This document shows, piece by piece, positions 44,294 to 53,070 of a stretch of DNA of 64,000 nt. The notes beneath the pieces were generated by a model. It was not told the DNA's origin. It saw only the letters and a program-made list of their open reading frames with translations, and ran no database searches. This stretch comes from JBBTCX01 sp964494205. GTDB taxonomy: Bacteria; Planctomycetota; Phycisphaerae; UBA1845. Position numbers and translations under genes: made by a program. The stretch is from positions 19,902 to 83,901 of the forward strand of contig CAZBRD010000019.1 of the NCBI GenBank assembly GCA_964494205.1, in the 5' to 3' direction. The stretch's first letter is position 1, and each line of letters starts with the position of its first letter.

Positions 44294-45958
44294 ATGTTGA
44301 AGTCAAATCTATCGCGAGCGTGGGCATCTGGCGTGTTTGCCTTGTTCGTCGTGGCCGGTTGTACGCCGGAAGGCTCAAACCCACCCGTCGACAATAACGA
44401 GGACACTCCCGCCGAGCGCGGTCGCCTGCTCTATGAATCTCGACGTTGTATCAACTGCCACGGCGCAGATGGACTTGGTATCTCGGTGTTCCCCGGTGCA
44501 CCGCGCGTCGTCGGTCGACAAGCAGCGGACATTAGCACTGTCCTCGTGGATGAATGCGCGAATCCCGATGACGTTACCAACTGCCATCCTGTGAAAATGC
44601 CTGACTTGACCGGTTCGCAGATCGATGACATCGCTGCGTACCTTGCTGCACTGGGCGGTAACGCCGTCGAAGATCCAGGTCCCGCATGCGACGACGTTCC
44701 CGGCAACATCTGCACCATCGCGGGCAACGGCGTTTCCGGCAACAAAGCCGGAAACAATTCCTACGCACGGGAGGAGTACCTATTCTGGCCGCAAAACGTC
44801 GTGATGGATCCGCAAGGTCGCGTGGTCGTGAACGACTGGAATAACTACACCATCAAGCGCATCGAAACGGCAGGCTGCATCATGGTCCCGGACAAGAACG
44901 GGAAGATGGGTCCCGATTGTCCGATCATCGACCTCGTCGGCACCGGCTTGCTGGGCGACAGCTGCTCGATGGCCGGATCACCCGTTCTGGGTGCTGATGC
45001 CATTATGAATCACGTGTCGTCATTCATCTTCGACGATCTCATCCCGGGTCAGCACAACCTTCTCATCGGCGCCTGGCACCAGTGGAAAGTGAAATACGTT
45101 CCGATCGACGAGAACGGTGTCGCGGGCGAAATCATGTGCCTGTGGGGCAATGAGCGTGGCGCCGGCCCCGATGACATCGCGGCTGGTTATGAGGATTTCG
45201 ATCGCGGCCAGACGCGCTTCAACCTGCCTAGTTCGGTCGTCTATGACCGAAATCGCAATTTCTACATCGCCGACCAGGGCAATCTGCGAATTCGCATTAT
45301 TCGCCCCGATGCCGACGATGACTACTCATCAGCCGAAACGATGGTGACGACGCTTCGCAACAACATCGTCTCCCGTTTCCTCGGCGGCCTCGTGGATGAG
45401 TTCGGCAACTTCCGTCGCACCAAACCCGATTATTCAGACAGCGGTGACGGCGGATCGGTCTTCGATGCCACTATTAACGTGCAGTCCGGGTTCGATGCGG
45501 TTCCGCAACTCCGCCTCGCGATGGATCAGGATCGTCAGTTGCTCTACATAGCCGACTCCGAAAACCAACGCATTCGCGTGGTCGATCTCAATCAAGACCC
45601 GCCAACCATCGATACGTTCGCAGGCGGCGGCGACGACCTCGTGGCTGACAACGTCCCGGCTACGCAGGCGAAGTTCAAAAGTCCAGCCGACGTCGACGTC
45701 GCTCCCGACGGCAGCGGCGATATTTTGATCAGCGATTCATTCAACCATTGCGTGCGCCTCGTTGATTTCGAGACCCGCCTGATCCGCACCGTTGCGGGCA
45801 TTTGCGGTCCCGATCAAGGCGGCTACGAAGGCGATGCCGGTCCAGCCACCCAGGCACGCCTGAATGAAGCGGGCGGTGCAGCCATCGCAGCCGATGGAAC
45901 CATTTACATCGCCGACACGCTGAACCATCGAATTAGAAAAGTGAATCCAGTTAGATAA
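44294..45958 (+). CDS. Cytochrome c-NHL repeat lipoprotein 1
   Basis: 554 aa; lipobox VVAGC (Cys23). A mono-haem cytochrome c domain (about 38-125) has CINCH (52-56) and an axial Met in HPVKMPDL. A beta-propeller of NHL-type repeats follows (about 135-554: AYL...NVVMDPQGRVVVNDWNNYTIKRI, SVVYDRNRNFYIADQGNLRIRII, LYIADSENQRIRVV, ILISDSFNHCVRLV, TIYIADTLNHRIRKV). The fusion suggests an electron-transfer lipoprotein facing the periplasm with a binding propeller. The next gene is a paralogue with two haem sites, 22 bp away. Physiological partner unknown. Confidence 0.88.
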   Translation: MLKSNLSRAWASGVFALFVVAGCTPEGSNPPVDNNEDTPAERGRLLYESRRCINCHGADGLGISVFPGAPRVVGRQAADISTVLVDECANPDDVTNCHPVKMPDLTGSQIDDIAAYLAALGGNAVEDPGPACDDVPGNICTIAGNGVSGNKAGNNSYAREEYLFWPQNVVMDPQGRVVVNDWNNYTIKRIETAGCIMVPDKNGKMGPDCPIIDLVGTGLLGDSCSMAGSPVLGADAIMNHVSSFIFDDLIPGQHNLLIGAWHQWKVKYVPIDENGVAGEIMCLWGNERGAGPDDIAAGYEDFDRGQTRFNLPSSVVYDRNRNFYIADQGNLRIRIIRPDADDDYSSAETMVTTLRNNIVSRFLGGLVDEFGNFRRTKPDYSDSGDGGSVFDATINVQSGFDAVPQLRLAMDQDRQLLYIADSENQRIRVVDLNQDPPTIDTFAGGGDDLVADNVPATQAKFKSPADVDVAPDGSGDILISDSFNHCVRLVDFETRLIRTVAGICGPDQGGYEGDAGPATQARLNEAGGAAIAADGTIYIADTLNHRIRKVNPVR

Positions 45959-45980
45959 TGGGAATGGGGTAACTTAAGTG

Positions 45981-47849
45981 ATGCGAACTACAAAAATTCT
46001 AGTGCCCTCGATCGCACTCTTCGGCGGAGTCTTCGCGCTGATGTCCTGCACGCCGGGCGAAAACCCGAACAACGGTGGCGACGACTCTACGCTCAAAGCC
46101 ATCCGAGGGCTTGAATATTTTTCACGTAATGGTTGTGCCTCCTGCCACTGCAACGACGCGGTCGGCGGCTGCAACCTCGATGCGCCAAACATTCAGAACA
46201 TGCCCGAAAACCGCGTCGATCTCATGCTGCGTTCCGCTCAGGTCACACGGGCCCATCCAGTGAAGCTCCCGGCGACCGATCAGGAGATCGAAGACGTAGC
46301 CACGTTCCTCGGAACACTCGGCAATGGACAGCGTCTCAACGGCAACAGCTTGATTACTCAAGGCTACAACCTGTATGTACAGGCGGGCTGCGTTACCTGT
46401 CACTTGGCGAGCGCGCAGGGAGTGCTGCAAGGTGGACTTGGACAGGCGATCGCCGGCACTGACCCCGACAACGTCTACGCTGCGCTTTCAGGCCTCATTA
46501 CCTGCCATCCGTTGCAAGGCGCCGTTCCCGATGACGTGCCAGCCGAATGCACGCTGGGCGTCACAACCAACCCGACCGTACAACAATTGACCGACACAGC
46601 TCCGCCAGATGCCGACAACGAGCGCACCAAGCTCTCATACTTCCTCGCGTTCATTGCCCCGCCGCCAAAAGTCGGCGTGGTCGAGGAATGCGAAAACGTG
46701 TCGGGCGAGATCTGCACCGTCGCGGGCAACGGCATCAGCGGATTTACCGGCGACGATGTTCCATCTCGCGAAGCACTGCTCTATTCACCGCTCCGCGTCG
46801 CGCTCACCGACTGGAACGTCGACGGCACGCTCGATCTCTGCATCGACGACTGGAACAACCACCGCATCCGCATGGTCTACCTCGACAAGGAAACCGAAGG
46901 AAAGATGGACCGCATCACCAGCATCGCCGGCACCGGCAAAGTCACCGGCGACGATGCGCTCAATCACCCCTCCGACGTCGCGTTCGACGCAGACGGCGGC
47001 CTCGTGATGGCCAACTGGCACAACCAGAACATGTATCGCTATCCGCGTAACCTCGTGAATGGCGGCGACCGCGATCAACTCGCGGGCCTCTGCGATCTAC
47101 AGTGCAGCGCAGATAACCCGGAACCGACGAGCGTCATCGACACGTTCCTCGCGCTGCCCATCGCAGTGTCGATTCACCCGAATCGCCAGCACATTTACAT
47201 CTCCGAGCAGGCGTGCAGCCGCATCCGCCTCTTCACGTTCGGCTCCGGACGTGAACGCGTTCAGCCGGCAGGTTGCATCACGCCGGTCAATCTCTGGACC
47301 GACAGCACGCTCGAGATCGTGGCAGGCAAAGGCGGCATGAATGGGTACGAAGGCGACGGCGGCCCGGCTTCAGAGGCCGTCTTCAACATCAACAACACGC
47401 CCGTCGTGCCCAACTTCGGGTCGCAGTTAAGTGTCGAGAACCCGCCGCGATACCTCTACGTGTGCGACTCGGGCAACCACATCATCCGCGCGATCGATCT
47501 CAGCGTCGATCCGCCGACCATCGAGTTGTTCGCGGGCGTACCGCAGCAGTCCGGTTTCAAGGATGGCCCCGGCGATCAGGCGCTGTTCAACTTCCCCGCG
47601 AATGTTGACGTCGACACCGCAGGCAATCTCTATATCTCCGACTGGGACAACCACGCGGTCCGCAAGATTGACCCTGTGACGCGCGAAGTGACCACCATCG
47701 CGGGCACCGGCGTCCGTGGCTACAACGGCGATAACCTTCCCGCCAAGGAAACTCAGTTGGGTTACCCGGGCGGCGTAGCAGTCCACCCCGATGGCCGCAT
47801 CTTCATCGCCGACTCAGACAATAACCGCGTGAGGGTGATCATTCCGTAA
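45981..47849 (+). CDS. Cytochrome c-NHL repeat lipoprotein 2 (di-haem)
   Basis: 622 aa from the ATG at 45981; lipobox ALMSC (Cys23). Two c-type haem motifs: CASCH (52-56) and CVTCH (137-141). In the first domain the axial-ligand motif reads HPVKLP, so the Met of the paralogue is replaced by Leu; the second has a CHPLQG-type region without a clear Met. NHL propeller repeats follow (about 230-622: CIDDWNNHRIRMVYL, VMANWHNQNMYRY, LYVCDSGNHIIRAI, LYISDWDNHAVRKI, IFIADSDNNRVRVI). Same operon as lipoprotein 1; ended by the hairpin at 47886-47914. Confidence 0.88.
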   Translation: MRTTKILVPSIALFGGVFALMSCTPGENPNNGGDDSTLKAIRGLEYFSRNGCASCHCNDAVGGCNLDAPNIQNMPENRVDLMLRSAQVTRAHPVKLPATDQEIEDVATFLGTLGNGQRLNGNSLITQGYNLYVQAGCVTCHLASAQGVLQGGLGQAIAGTDPDNVYAALSGLITCHPLQGAVPDDVPAECTLGVTTNPTVQQLTDTAPPDADNERTKLSYFLAFIAPPPKVGVVEECENVSGEICTVAGNGISGFTGDDVPSREALLYSPLRVALTDWNVDGTLDLCIDDWNNHRIRMVYLDKETEGKMDRITSIAGTGKVTGDDALNHPSDVAFDADGGLVMANWHNQNMYRYPRNLVNGGDRDQLAGLCDLQCSADNPEPTSVIDTFLALPIAVSIHPNRQHIYISEQACSRIRLFTFGSGRERVQPAGCITPVNLWTDSTLEIVAGKGGMNGYEGDGGPASEAVFNINNTPVVPNFGSQLSVENPPRYLYVCDSGNHIIRAIDLSVDPPTIELFAGVPQQSGFKDGPGDQALFNFPANVDVDTAGNLYISDWDNHAVRKIDPVTREVTTIAGTGVRGYNGDNLPAKETQLGYPGGVAVHPDGRIFIADSDNNRVRVIIP

Positions 47850-47885
47850 TCGACAGCGCTTTTCGCGCAAACCATTTAGCAAGTA

Positions 47886-47914
47886 GGGTGGGTGCTCTGC
47901 ACCCACCTTTTTTT
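47886..47914 (+). terminator. Terminator after cytochrome/NHL operon
   Basis: A 9-bp stem GGTGGGTGC (47887-47895) / GCACCCACC (47899-47907) with a TCT loop and seven T's. It lies 37 bp after the stop codon. The stem belongs to a repeat family (GTAGGGTGG...) with a second copy at 48492-48516. Confidence 0.85.
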
Positions 47915-47932
47915 GATGGTGATATTGTCTGA

Positions 47933-48265
47933 ATGGCTACCGAATTCTTGCGTCCTGACGAAGAACAACTGATCAAGCGATGCCTTGTCGCTGCCGCTGA
48001 CGGCCCGTTTTTTCCGGATTCTGAATTCCATACCATCATGGGTTGTGATCGGAGCGAAATGGCTGAAATCGCATCGGTCTATCCCGACGTAAGCGAAGCC
48101 GATGAAACGGCCGTCAATAACGCGATGCTGTGGCTCGGCAGCTTTCCACACGGTAAAGGCGAGTTACTCATCTCAGAATACAAACTGACGATACCCGAAA
48201 TCGCTCGTGTCTACCGGAAATGGCGTGGGGACAATCCCAAGAACATACTTGAAGCAATGAGATGA
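47933..48265 (+). CDS. Hypothetical 110-aa protein
   Basis: 110 aa, ATG at 47933. Soluble, acidic, helical; contains FFPDSEFHTIMGCDRSEM and WLGSFPHGKGELLI. No family recognised, though similar small proteins of unknown role occur singly in bacterial genomes. The ribosome site is weak (GGTGAT). It follows the terminator at 47886-47914, so it needs its own promoter. Confidence 0.6.
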   Translation: MATEFLRPDEEQLIKRCLVAAADGPFFPDSEFHTIMGCDRSEMAEIASVYPDVSEADETAVNNAMLWLGSFPHGKGELLISEYKLTIPEIARVYRKWRGDNPKNILEAMR

Positions 48266-48351
48266 CTGTCGTTTCGGGGAAGATGCACTCCGAATTTGAA
48301 TTGGGTCTTAGCCCCATGAACACTTCGCGGATTTGCTACTCGTCCTGCTTG

Positions 48352-48372
48352 AGAATCCCTTCTCGCACCAAA
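48352..48372 (+). repeat. 21-bp dispersed repeat, copy B
   Basis: Exact inverted match to 3702-3722. It is inside the repeat-rich desert, next to other repeat fragments. Confidence 0.5.
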
Positions 48373-48491
48373 CTCTTCGGGAATCCATTCCCCACTTCCG
48401 CTACTTTGCGGTTTCGCGCCTTTGCGCGAGAAAAAACAATCGCTCATTCACCAACGATCTCTCCTGCGATCACCAGTGTTGTTATTAATCT

Positions 48492-48516
48492 GTAGGGTGG
48501 ATTCTTTGAACCCACC
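48492..48516 (+). repeat. GTAGGGTGG hairpin repeat, copy 2
   Basis: GTAGGGTGG, ATTC, TTT, GAACCCACC: an 8-of-9 paired hairpin of the same family as 47884-47907, but here without a T tract and with no gene ending just before it. Confidence 0.6.
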
Positions 48517-48819
48517 TTGATCGTACATTGGAATTGTTCGCAAGATGCATCACCATGCGCCAACCGCAACCGCATCGCCCCTCAACATCACCCGATCGCG
48601 ACCCTGCCCCCGCCATTCTGCGCGAAATAATAATTCTCTTTTCAAATTCCTCGATTCCAACCTTCCAGCCACGAATTCCACTTGCGCCGCGCAGGAGTGC
48701 AGAAACCAAAATCCGCGTTCTTAGCGAAAGAACAAGCCTGATTCATGCTCGCGCAACGACTGACAGCCGGCGCAAAGACTTTGCCCCAAACAAGCGAATC
48801 ATTCGCCGCGCCAACCCAT

Positions 48820-48850
48820 TTCGTAATTCGTCATTTGTAATTCGTCATTC
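48820..48850 (+). repeat. AATTCGT short tandem repeat
   Basis: A degenerate TTCGTAATTCGTCATTTG unit repeated about twice. The same kind of sequence flanks the portal gene at 60073-60099 and 60155-60183. Confidence 0.5.
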
Positions 48851-48963
48851 TGAAGAGTGCCACACCGTGTCACTAGTTAACAGAATTTTTCACGTTTTAG
48901 CCATTAGCCATTTGGAATTGCCACTGAACGGCCTCAAGGTTGACTGGAATGTTTTGGCCCAGA

Positions 48964-49851
48964 TTAGCTGCTCAAACGTCTCGGTGTCACGCGCTGCTGC
49001 CTCGCCGCCTCAGCCGCACTTCGCAACAGAATCGCCACCGTCACCGGCCCCACGCCGCCGGGCACGGGTGTGATCACGCTCGCGATTTCTTTCACTTCAT
49101 TGAAACACACATCGCCAACGATCGCTTTCTGTCCATCAGGCAGTACGACCGAATTGATTCCTACGTCAACGACTACTGCTCCAGGCTTCACGTGTTCCGC
49201 GCGAATAAGGTCGCGCTTGCCGACAGCCACGATCAACAAATCCGCATGTCGCGTATGTTGAAGCAAATCGCGTGTCGCGACGTGGCACGCGGTGACTGTA
49301 GCCATGCGCTGCAGCAGAAACAGTGTCACCGGCCTGCCCGCGATCGGACCCTGTCCGACCACCACCGCGTTCATCCCATGTGGGTCAACATCCGCTTCCT
49401 TGAGAATTTCCATCACGGCGATGGCTGTGCACGGCGCGATGATCGGATCGCCGTAAAAGAGCAGGCCAATGTTCGAGGGGTTGACGCCTTCAATGTCCTT
49501 ATAAGGATCAATGCAATACTGCATAGCCGGTGCGTCGATTCCTTCCGGCAACGGCAAGTGCAGCAGAATGCCCGTGACACTCGGGTCGGCGTTCAACTTG
49601 CGAATCAACGCCGCGATGTCGGCTTCCGTCGATCGCGAAGGCAACGTGTGCAATCGATACTCAATGCCGACTTCTTCGCAGCGCTTCCGTTGCGACCGCG
49701 CGTATATCTCGCCCGCCGCCGGATCGCCGACGATCACGGCATCGAGACTCACACCGATTCCTTCAGCTGCGAGTTCGCGCACCATCTCCGCCGCCTCGCA
49801 CTTGATGCGAGCCGCCAGCTTCTGTCCGTCGATGATCCGCGCCGTTCCCAC
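48964..49851 (-). CDS. folD: FolD-type methylene-THF dehydrogenase with altered active site
   Basis: 295 aa. The overall fold and order match FolD: IIDGQKLA, VGDPAAGEIYARSQRKRCEEVG, LPLPEGI, DPYKDIEGVNPSNIGLL, APCTAIAVMEIL, NAVVVGQGPIAGRP (NADP site), ADLLIVAVGK, VVDVGIN and ITPVPGGVGPVTVAIL. Key positions differ. The catalytic Lys of the Y-x-x-x-K motif (YVASK in E. coli) is Gln, the Gln of VQLPLP is His, and KDVDG reads KDIEG. In the human enzyme a Lys-to-Gln change at this site abolishes cyclohydrolase but not dehydrogenase activity. It may thus be a monofunctional dehydrogenase or act on another substrate. Confidence 0.85.
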   Translation of the reverse strand: MGTARIIDGQKLAARIKCEAAEMVRELAAEGIGVSLDAVIVGDPAAGEIYARSQRKRCEEVGIEYRLHTLPSRSTEADIAALIRKLNADPSVTGILLHLPLPEGIDAPAMQYCIDPYKDIEGVNPSNIGLLFYGDPIIAPCTAIAVMEILKEADVDPHGMNAVVVGQGPIAGRPVTLFLLQRMATVTACHVATRDLLQHTRHADLLIVAVGKRDLIRAEHVKPGAVVVDVGINSVVLPDGQKAIVGDVCFNEVKEIASVITPVPGGVGPVTVAILLRSAAEAARQQRVTPRRLSS

Positions 49852-49884
49852 GTTTTCGTTATCGTCCAGCTTTGTCAGCCAAGT

Positions 49885-51414
49885 CTACATCGTTGCGATC
49901 TGCAGTCTCATGACTGCGGGTTCGGGCACAAAATACAAATACGCCCCGGTTGCAGCAGCCCCAATCACCGCGAGCACAATCATGATTCGCTTGAGCGTCG
50001 CAATTCCTCGCTCGAATTTCTCCGCCCGCCCCGGATCGCCCGCGACGGACGTCAGAAATCGAATCCGACCAGAAATCGAGGGATGTCGCCAGCCTTTTTC
50101 ATCATGCGGTATCCCGTTCAACACAGCCACTCGATCGAGCGCCGATGCGAACACCATCGCGCCCGTGGCACAAACGCGGTTCGAATCGTCCAGCATCCTC
50201 TGTGCATCAAGATGCACGCTGCATGGAACTCGACACTCCGTCGCATCGGGCGTCACCGAGCGCGCGCCGAACAAATCCGCCTGCTGCTCGAATCGTCGCG
50301 ACAACCATCCGAACCCGACGCCCCAGATTGCGATGGTAGCCACGATGCCGATCCCTTGGATGACCACGGCGGGGCTGCCCCACCAAGATTTCTCATCGGC
50401 AACATTGAGCGCCATCCATTCCATCAACCCCGATACAGCGAACCAGCCGACCAGCGCGAACAACAGAAAGTGCTGCATGTGGTGCTTGCGAACATGTCCG
50501 GCTTCGTGTCCGAACACAGCCTCAATTTGTTTCGGGTTCATCGTTGCCAGCAGCGCATCAGAGAGCAGTACATATCGAAAGGGAGCGAAGACACCCATGA
50601 CAGCTGCGTTAATCATCATGCCGTCGCTTTTCCAAATCAGAATCTCGCGACACCGCAGTCCGATTCGCTGACACAACAACTCGAGTCGCTCGCGAACCGG
50701 TCCGGCGGACAAAGGCTCTGTTCTCCAGATGCGCCGCAACAAAACCGGTGCGACTACAAACACAACGACAGCCACCGCTCCAAGCACCGCATCGGCACCC
50801 CACGGCAATCCGATCCATGTTTGCAGTTTTGTTTCGTATCCGCGTGTGAGGTTTGCGGCGAAGAGGATGATCGTCATCGGCGCCGCGACAATCAGTAGAT
50901 GATGTCGTATCTGAAAATCCAGATATGACTTGAGTTGCCAGACCGGCGCTTTGGCTTCGTGAGCCGTCTCCTCTGCAGACCAGCCTTCATTTCGCACGAT
51001 GCGTTCGAAAGGAAAGGTTGCGATCCACATGCCCAGCACAGCCGCAAAGAACGGCGCAAGCGTGATGAAATCACCGAAGATTTGCAGTGCGGGATGTTTG
51101 CTCTCCCATGAAAACCACTTGGGCCAATCTGTCAGAAAGACAGTGACCGCAAATCCCGCAATCATAACGCCGCGAAGAATCGTGATCGTTCGGTGGAAGG
51201 AGTACTGCGAGTCGACCGAATTATGTCCGGAACCGGCCATCTGTCGTCGCGCTCGCTTCGCGCTCCACCAGGCTGCCAGTGTCAGGAGAACCGGCTGACC
51301 GAGTGCAATTGCAAGAATAACCCATGTCCGCTCGCGCCCGATCAGAACCCAGCTTTCCGGCTGATCGACTCGCCAGAACAGGAATGCAAACGCAAGTATA
51401 GTCAGTAGATGCAT
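49885..51414 (-). CDS. M48-family membrane zinc metalloprotease
   Basis: 509 aa from the ATG at 51414; an in-frame GTG at 51426 is possible. Ste24/HtpX-like: four or more TM helices before the active site (about 8-24, 34-53, 82-100, 115-135, 175-195, 215-235), the zinc motif HEAGH (303-307) in VFGHEAGHVRKHHMQHF, two further TM helices, then FEQQADLFGARS with the third zinc ligand Glu. The C-terminal region ends in a TM helix and a short tail. A general membrane-protein quality protease by family; substrates unknown. Downstream folD is 33 bp away on the same strand. Confidence 0.85.
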   Translation of the reverse strand: MHLLTILAFAFLFWRVDQPESWVLIGRERTWVILAIALGQPVLLTLAAWWSAKRARRQMAGSGHNSVDSQYSFHRTITILRGVMIAGFAVTVFLTDWPKWFSWESKHPALQIFGDFITLAPFFAAVLGMWIATFPFERIVRNEGWSAEETAHEAKAPVWQLKSYLDFQIRHHLLIVAAPMTIILFAANLTRGYETKLQTWIGLPWGADAVLGAVAVVVFVVAPVLLRRIWRTEPLSAGPVRERLELLCQRIGLRCREILIWKSDGMMINAAVMGVFAPFRYVLLSDALLATMNPKQIEAVFGHEAGHVRKHHMQHFLLFALVGWFAVSGLMEWMALNVADEKSWWGSPAVVIQGIGIVATIAIWGVGFGWLSRRFEQQADLFGARSVTPDATECRVPCSVHLDAQRMLDDSNRVCATGAMVFASALDRVAVLNGIPHDEKGWRHPSISGRIRFLTSVAGDPGRAEKFERGIATLKRIMIVLAVIGAAATGAYLYFVPEPAVMRLQIATM

Positions 51415-51648
51415 GTTTAATCGCACATTCGGCTTTGCTGTCCGGAATATCCCGTCCGGGGCTTCGCAGACGGGCCGTTGGATTACTTATCGTTCAGTCG
51501 ACCGGCTCCTGTTACCTCGCAGTGACTTCCTGCTTAGCAATCGACTACCGTCGTGCTGCGTTTAATCGATAGTATGTAGGAGAAGGGAAATTGCCAGCTT
51601 CGGATGATTTTTGCCCCCAAGAAAACCCGAGAATGTGGAGAACTGACC

Positions 51649-52587
51649 ATGAATACGTTTGAGAAACACGCCTTGATTCCCATGATCGCGCTGGCGTTCA
51701 GCGGCGCCATCGCGGGCACAGCCTGGGCTGAGAAGCACGCGAAGGATGGCAAGTCTGCTGTGACTGCACCCGAGAAGGGTGCGAAAGCGGGCGATGAAGG
51801 TTCGCCGGAGACAACGCGCGAGAATGAACGTCGCCGTGAAGCGCAGGGTGAGCATCTCGTGGGGCAACTGGACAAGCTGCGCGAAGAAATGCACGACAAG
51901 CTTCGGCTCAACGCGGAGCAGCAGAAGAAAATCAACACGCTGTTCGAAGAGCATGTTCAGTCACTTCGCAAGCGCAACAAATCAGAAGAAGGTAATGCTG
52001 CGGACAACCAGGAAGCCGAAGCAAAGGCCCTTCGCGAGCGGATCAGAGAAGCGCGCGCATCCGGTGATACGGAAACAGCCGAGAAGTTGATCGAGGAAAT
52101 GCGAACGAAGCGAACGGGCATGCAACAGGCTCAGAACGAAGAAACGAAACAGTTTATCGATTCACTAAAGAATGAACTCAACGACGACCAAAAGGAAAAG
52201 TTCCAGGAGATGGCTTCGCGTCTGCGTCTTGATGGCGGAATGCGCCGAGGCGTGGGTGACGTTGGGCGGATCATGCGTGCTGTTGAGGATCCCAAGGTAA
52301 AGGCTACTGACGATCAAAAGCGCAAGATGAGGCAGATCGTGAGTGAGAGTTTTCCACGAAGGGGGAGAGAAGCGGGTGAGCGTCCCAAGTGGGAGCCGAA
52401 AAAGCAGGAAGAGGAGATGCAGCGGGTTCGTGAGGCCATGTTGAAAGAACTGACCGACGAGCAGCGCAAGACGGTCGAGGAGATTCTTGCACAGCCCGAA
52501 ACGCGAGGCGAAGGCGAACGAGGTCGTGGCGCCATGCGACGAGGCGAAAGACCAGAGAAACCCACCAAGGAAAATGATGACGACTGA
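51649..52587 (+). CDS. Secreted coiled-coil protein with Spy/CpxP-like LTxxQ motif
   Basis: 312 aa from the ATG at 51649 (GGAG upstream). A signal peptide ends near GTAWA. The mature part is highly charged and helical (long coiled coil, about 60-170). Near the C-terminus LKELTDEQRKTVEEIL resembles the LTxxQ helix of periplasmic Spy/CpxP chaperones, and NELNDDQKEKFQEM (about 180) is a second such element. It ends in an Arg/Gly/Glu-rich tail. Inference: a periplasmic stress or folding protein. It ends at a strong terminator. Confidence 0.65.
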   Translation: MNTFEKHALIPMIALAFSGAIAGTAWAEKHAKDGKSAVTAPEKGAKAGDEGSPETTRENERRREAQGEHLVGQLDKLREEMHDKLRLNAEQQKKINTLFEEHVQSLRKRNKSEEGNAADNQEAEAKALRERIREARASGDTETAEKLIEEMRTKRTGMQQAQNEETKQFIDSLKNELNDDQKEKFQEMASRLRLDGGMRRGVGDVGRIMRAVEDPKVKATDDQKRKMRQIVSESFPRRGREAGERPKWEPKKQEEEMQRVREAMLKELTDEQRKTVEEILAQPETRGEGERGRGAMRRGERPEKPTKENDDD

Positions 52588-52620
52588 TTCACCACTAAGC
52601 GCAATAGTTGATTTCGCTCT

Positions 52621-52665
52621 CTCGCCTTCGATCGTGTGTGCGGTCGAGGGCGAGTTCTTTTTCTT
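52621..52665 (+). terminator. Strong rho-independent terminator
   Basis: A 14-bp stem CTCGCCTTCGATCG / CGGTCGAGGGCGAG (two G-T pairs) with loop TGTGTG, then TTCTTTTTCTT. It lies 33 bp after the coiled-coil gene. Confidence 0.85.
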
Positions 52666-52922
52666 GCGCCAACTCTCGTTTTCGGACTATCTTCTTCGCC
52701 AGTCCGAAAACAGTTGAATAGGCGGAATGACGTACGACTTATCTCCGAACGTATACCTCCTCGTTTAGACTGACCGTCCGCGAACCCATGCAGCCCGATA
52801 AGAACAACAGTTCGCGTTGAACATCAGGCGCTCAACTCGCAGCATCTTTTCAGATGACACTCCGTGGCACTCATTGTCCAAGTAGCACGCGAAAATGTTT
52901 TTCCCGTACCAATTTGCCGCGA

Positions 52923-52928
52923 TATAAT
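52923..52928 (+). promoter_or_regulatory. Possible -10 box for the export operon
   Basis: TATAAT about 140 bp before the adaptor gene start at 53071. The -35 region is poor (TTTCCC), so a regulated or weak promoter is possible. Confidence 0.35.
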
Positions 52929-53070
52929 CGGACCCACCGTCACACAATTCATGGTGGGGCCGGCTATGCTCCCATACTGTCTTAACCGAAGAAACTAAGT
53001 AGTCCCTATCAACTATGGTCCTGGTTTTTGGACGGCCGCTGTTGGCGACAAGAGAGACCGAGAAGGCTGT

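Larger units (their letters stand above)
48266..48963. other. Repeat-rich gene desert
   Basis: About 700 bp with no convincing gene. It holds several short dispersed-repeat pieces: the 21-bp repeat (48352-48372), a GCGCCTTTGCGCGAGAAA stretch near 48416, a GTAGGGTGG hairpin (48492-48516) and an AATTCGT/CATTTGT short tandem repeat (48820-48850). Open frames running through it are built from these repeats. Confidence 0.6.
52588..53070. other. Intergenic with terminator and candidate promoter
   Basis: About 480 bp. The first part carries the terminator at 52621-52665. The remainder carries a TATAAT at 52923 and otherwise no recognisable gene. Confidence 0.4.

Noticed and set aside
48940..50898. 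A 652-residue open frame on the plus strand
   Set aside because: It is antisense to folD and the M48 protease, both of which show intact family motifs. Its own translation is rich in Arg, His and Ser without any recognisable domain.
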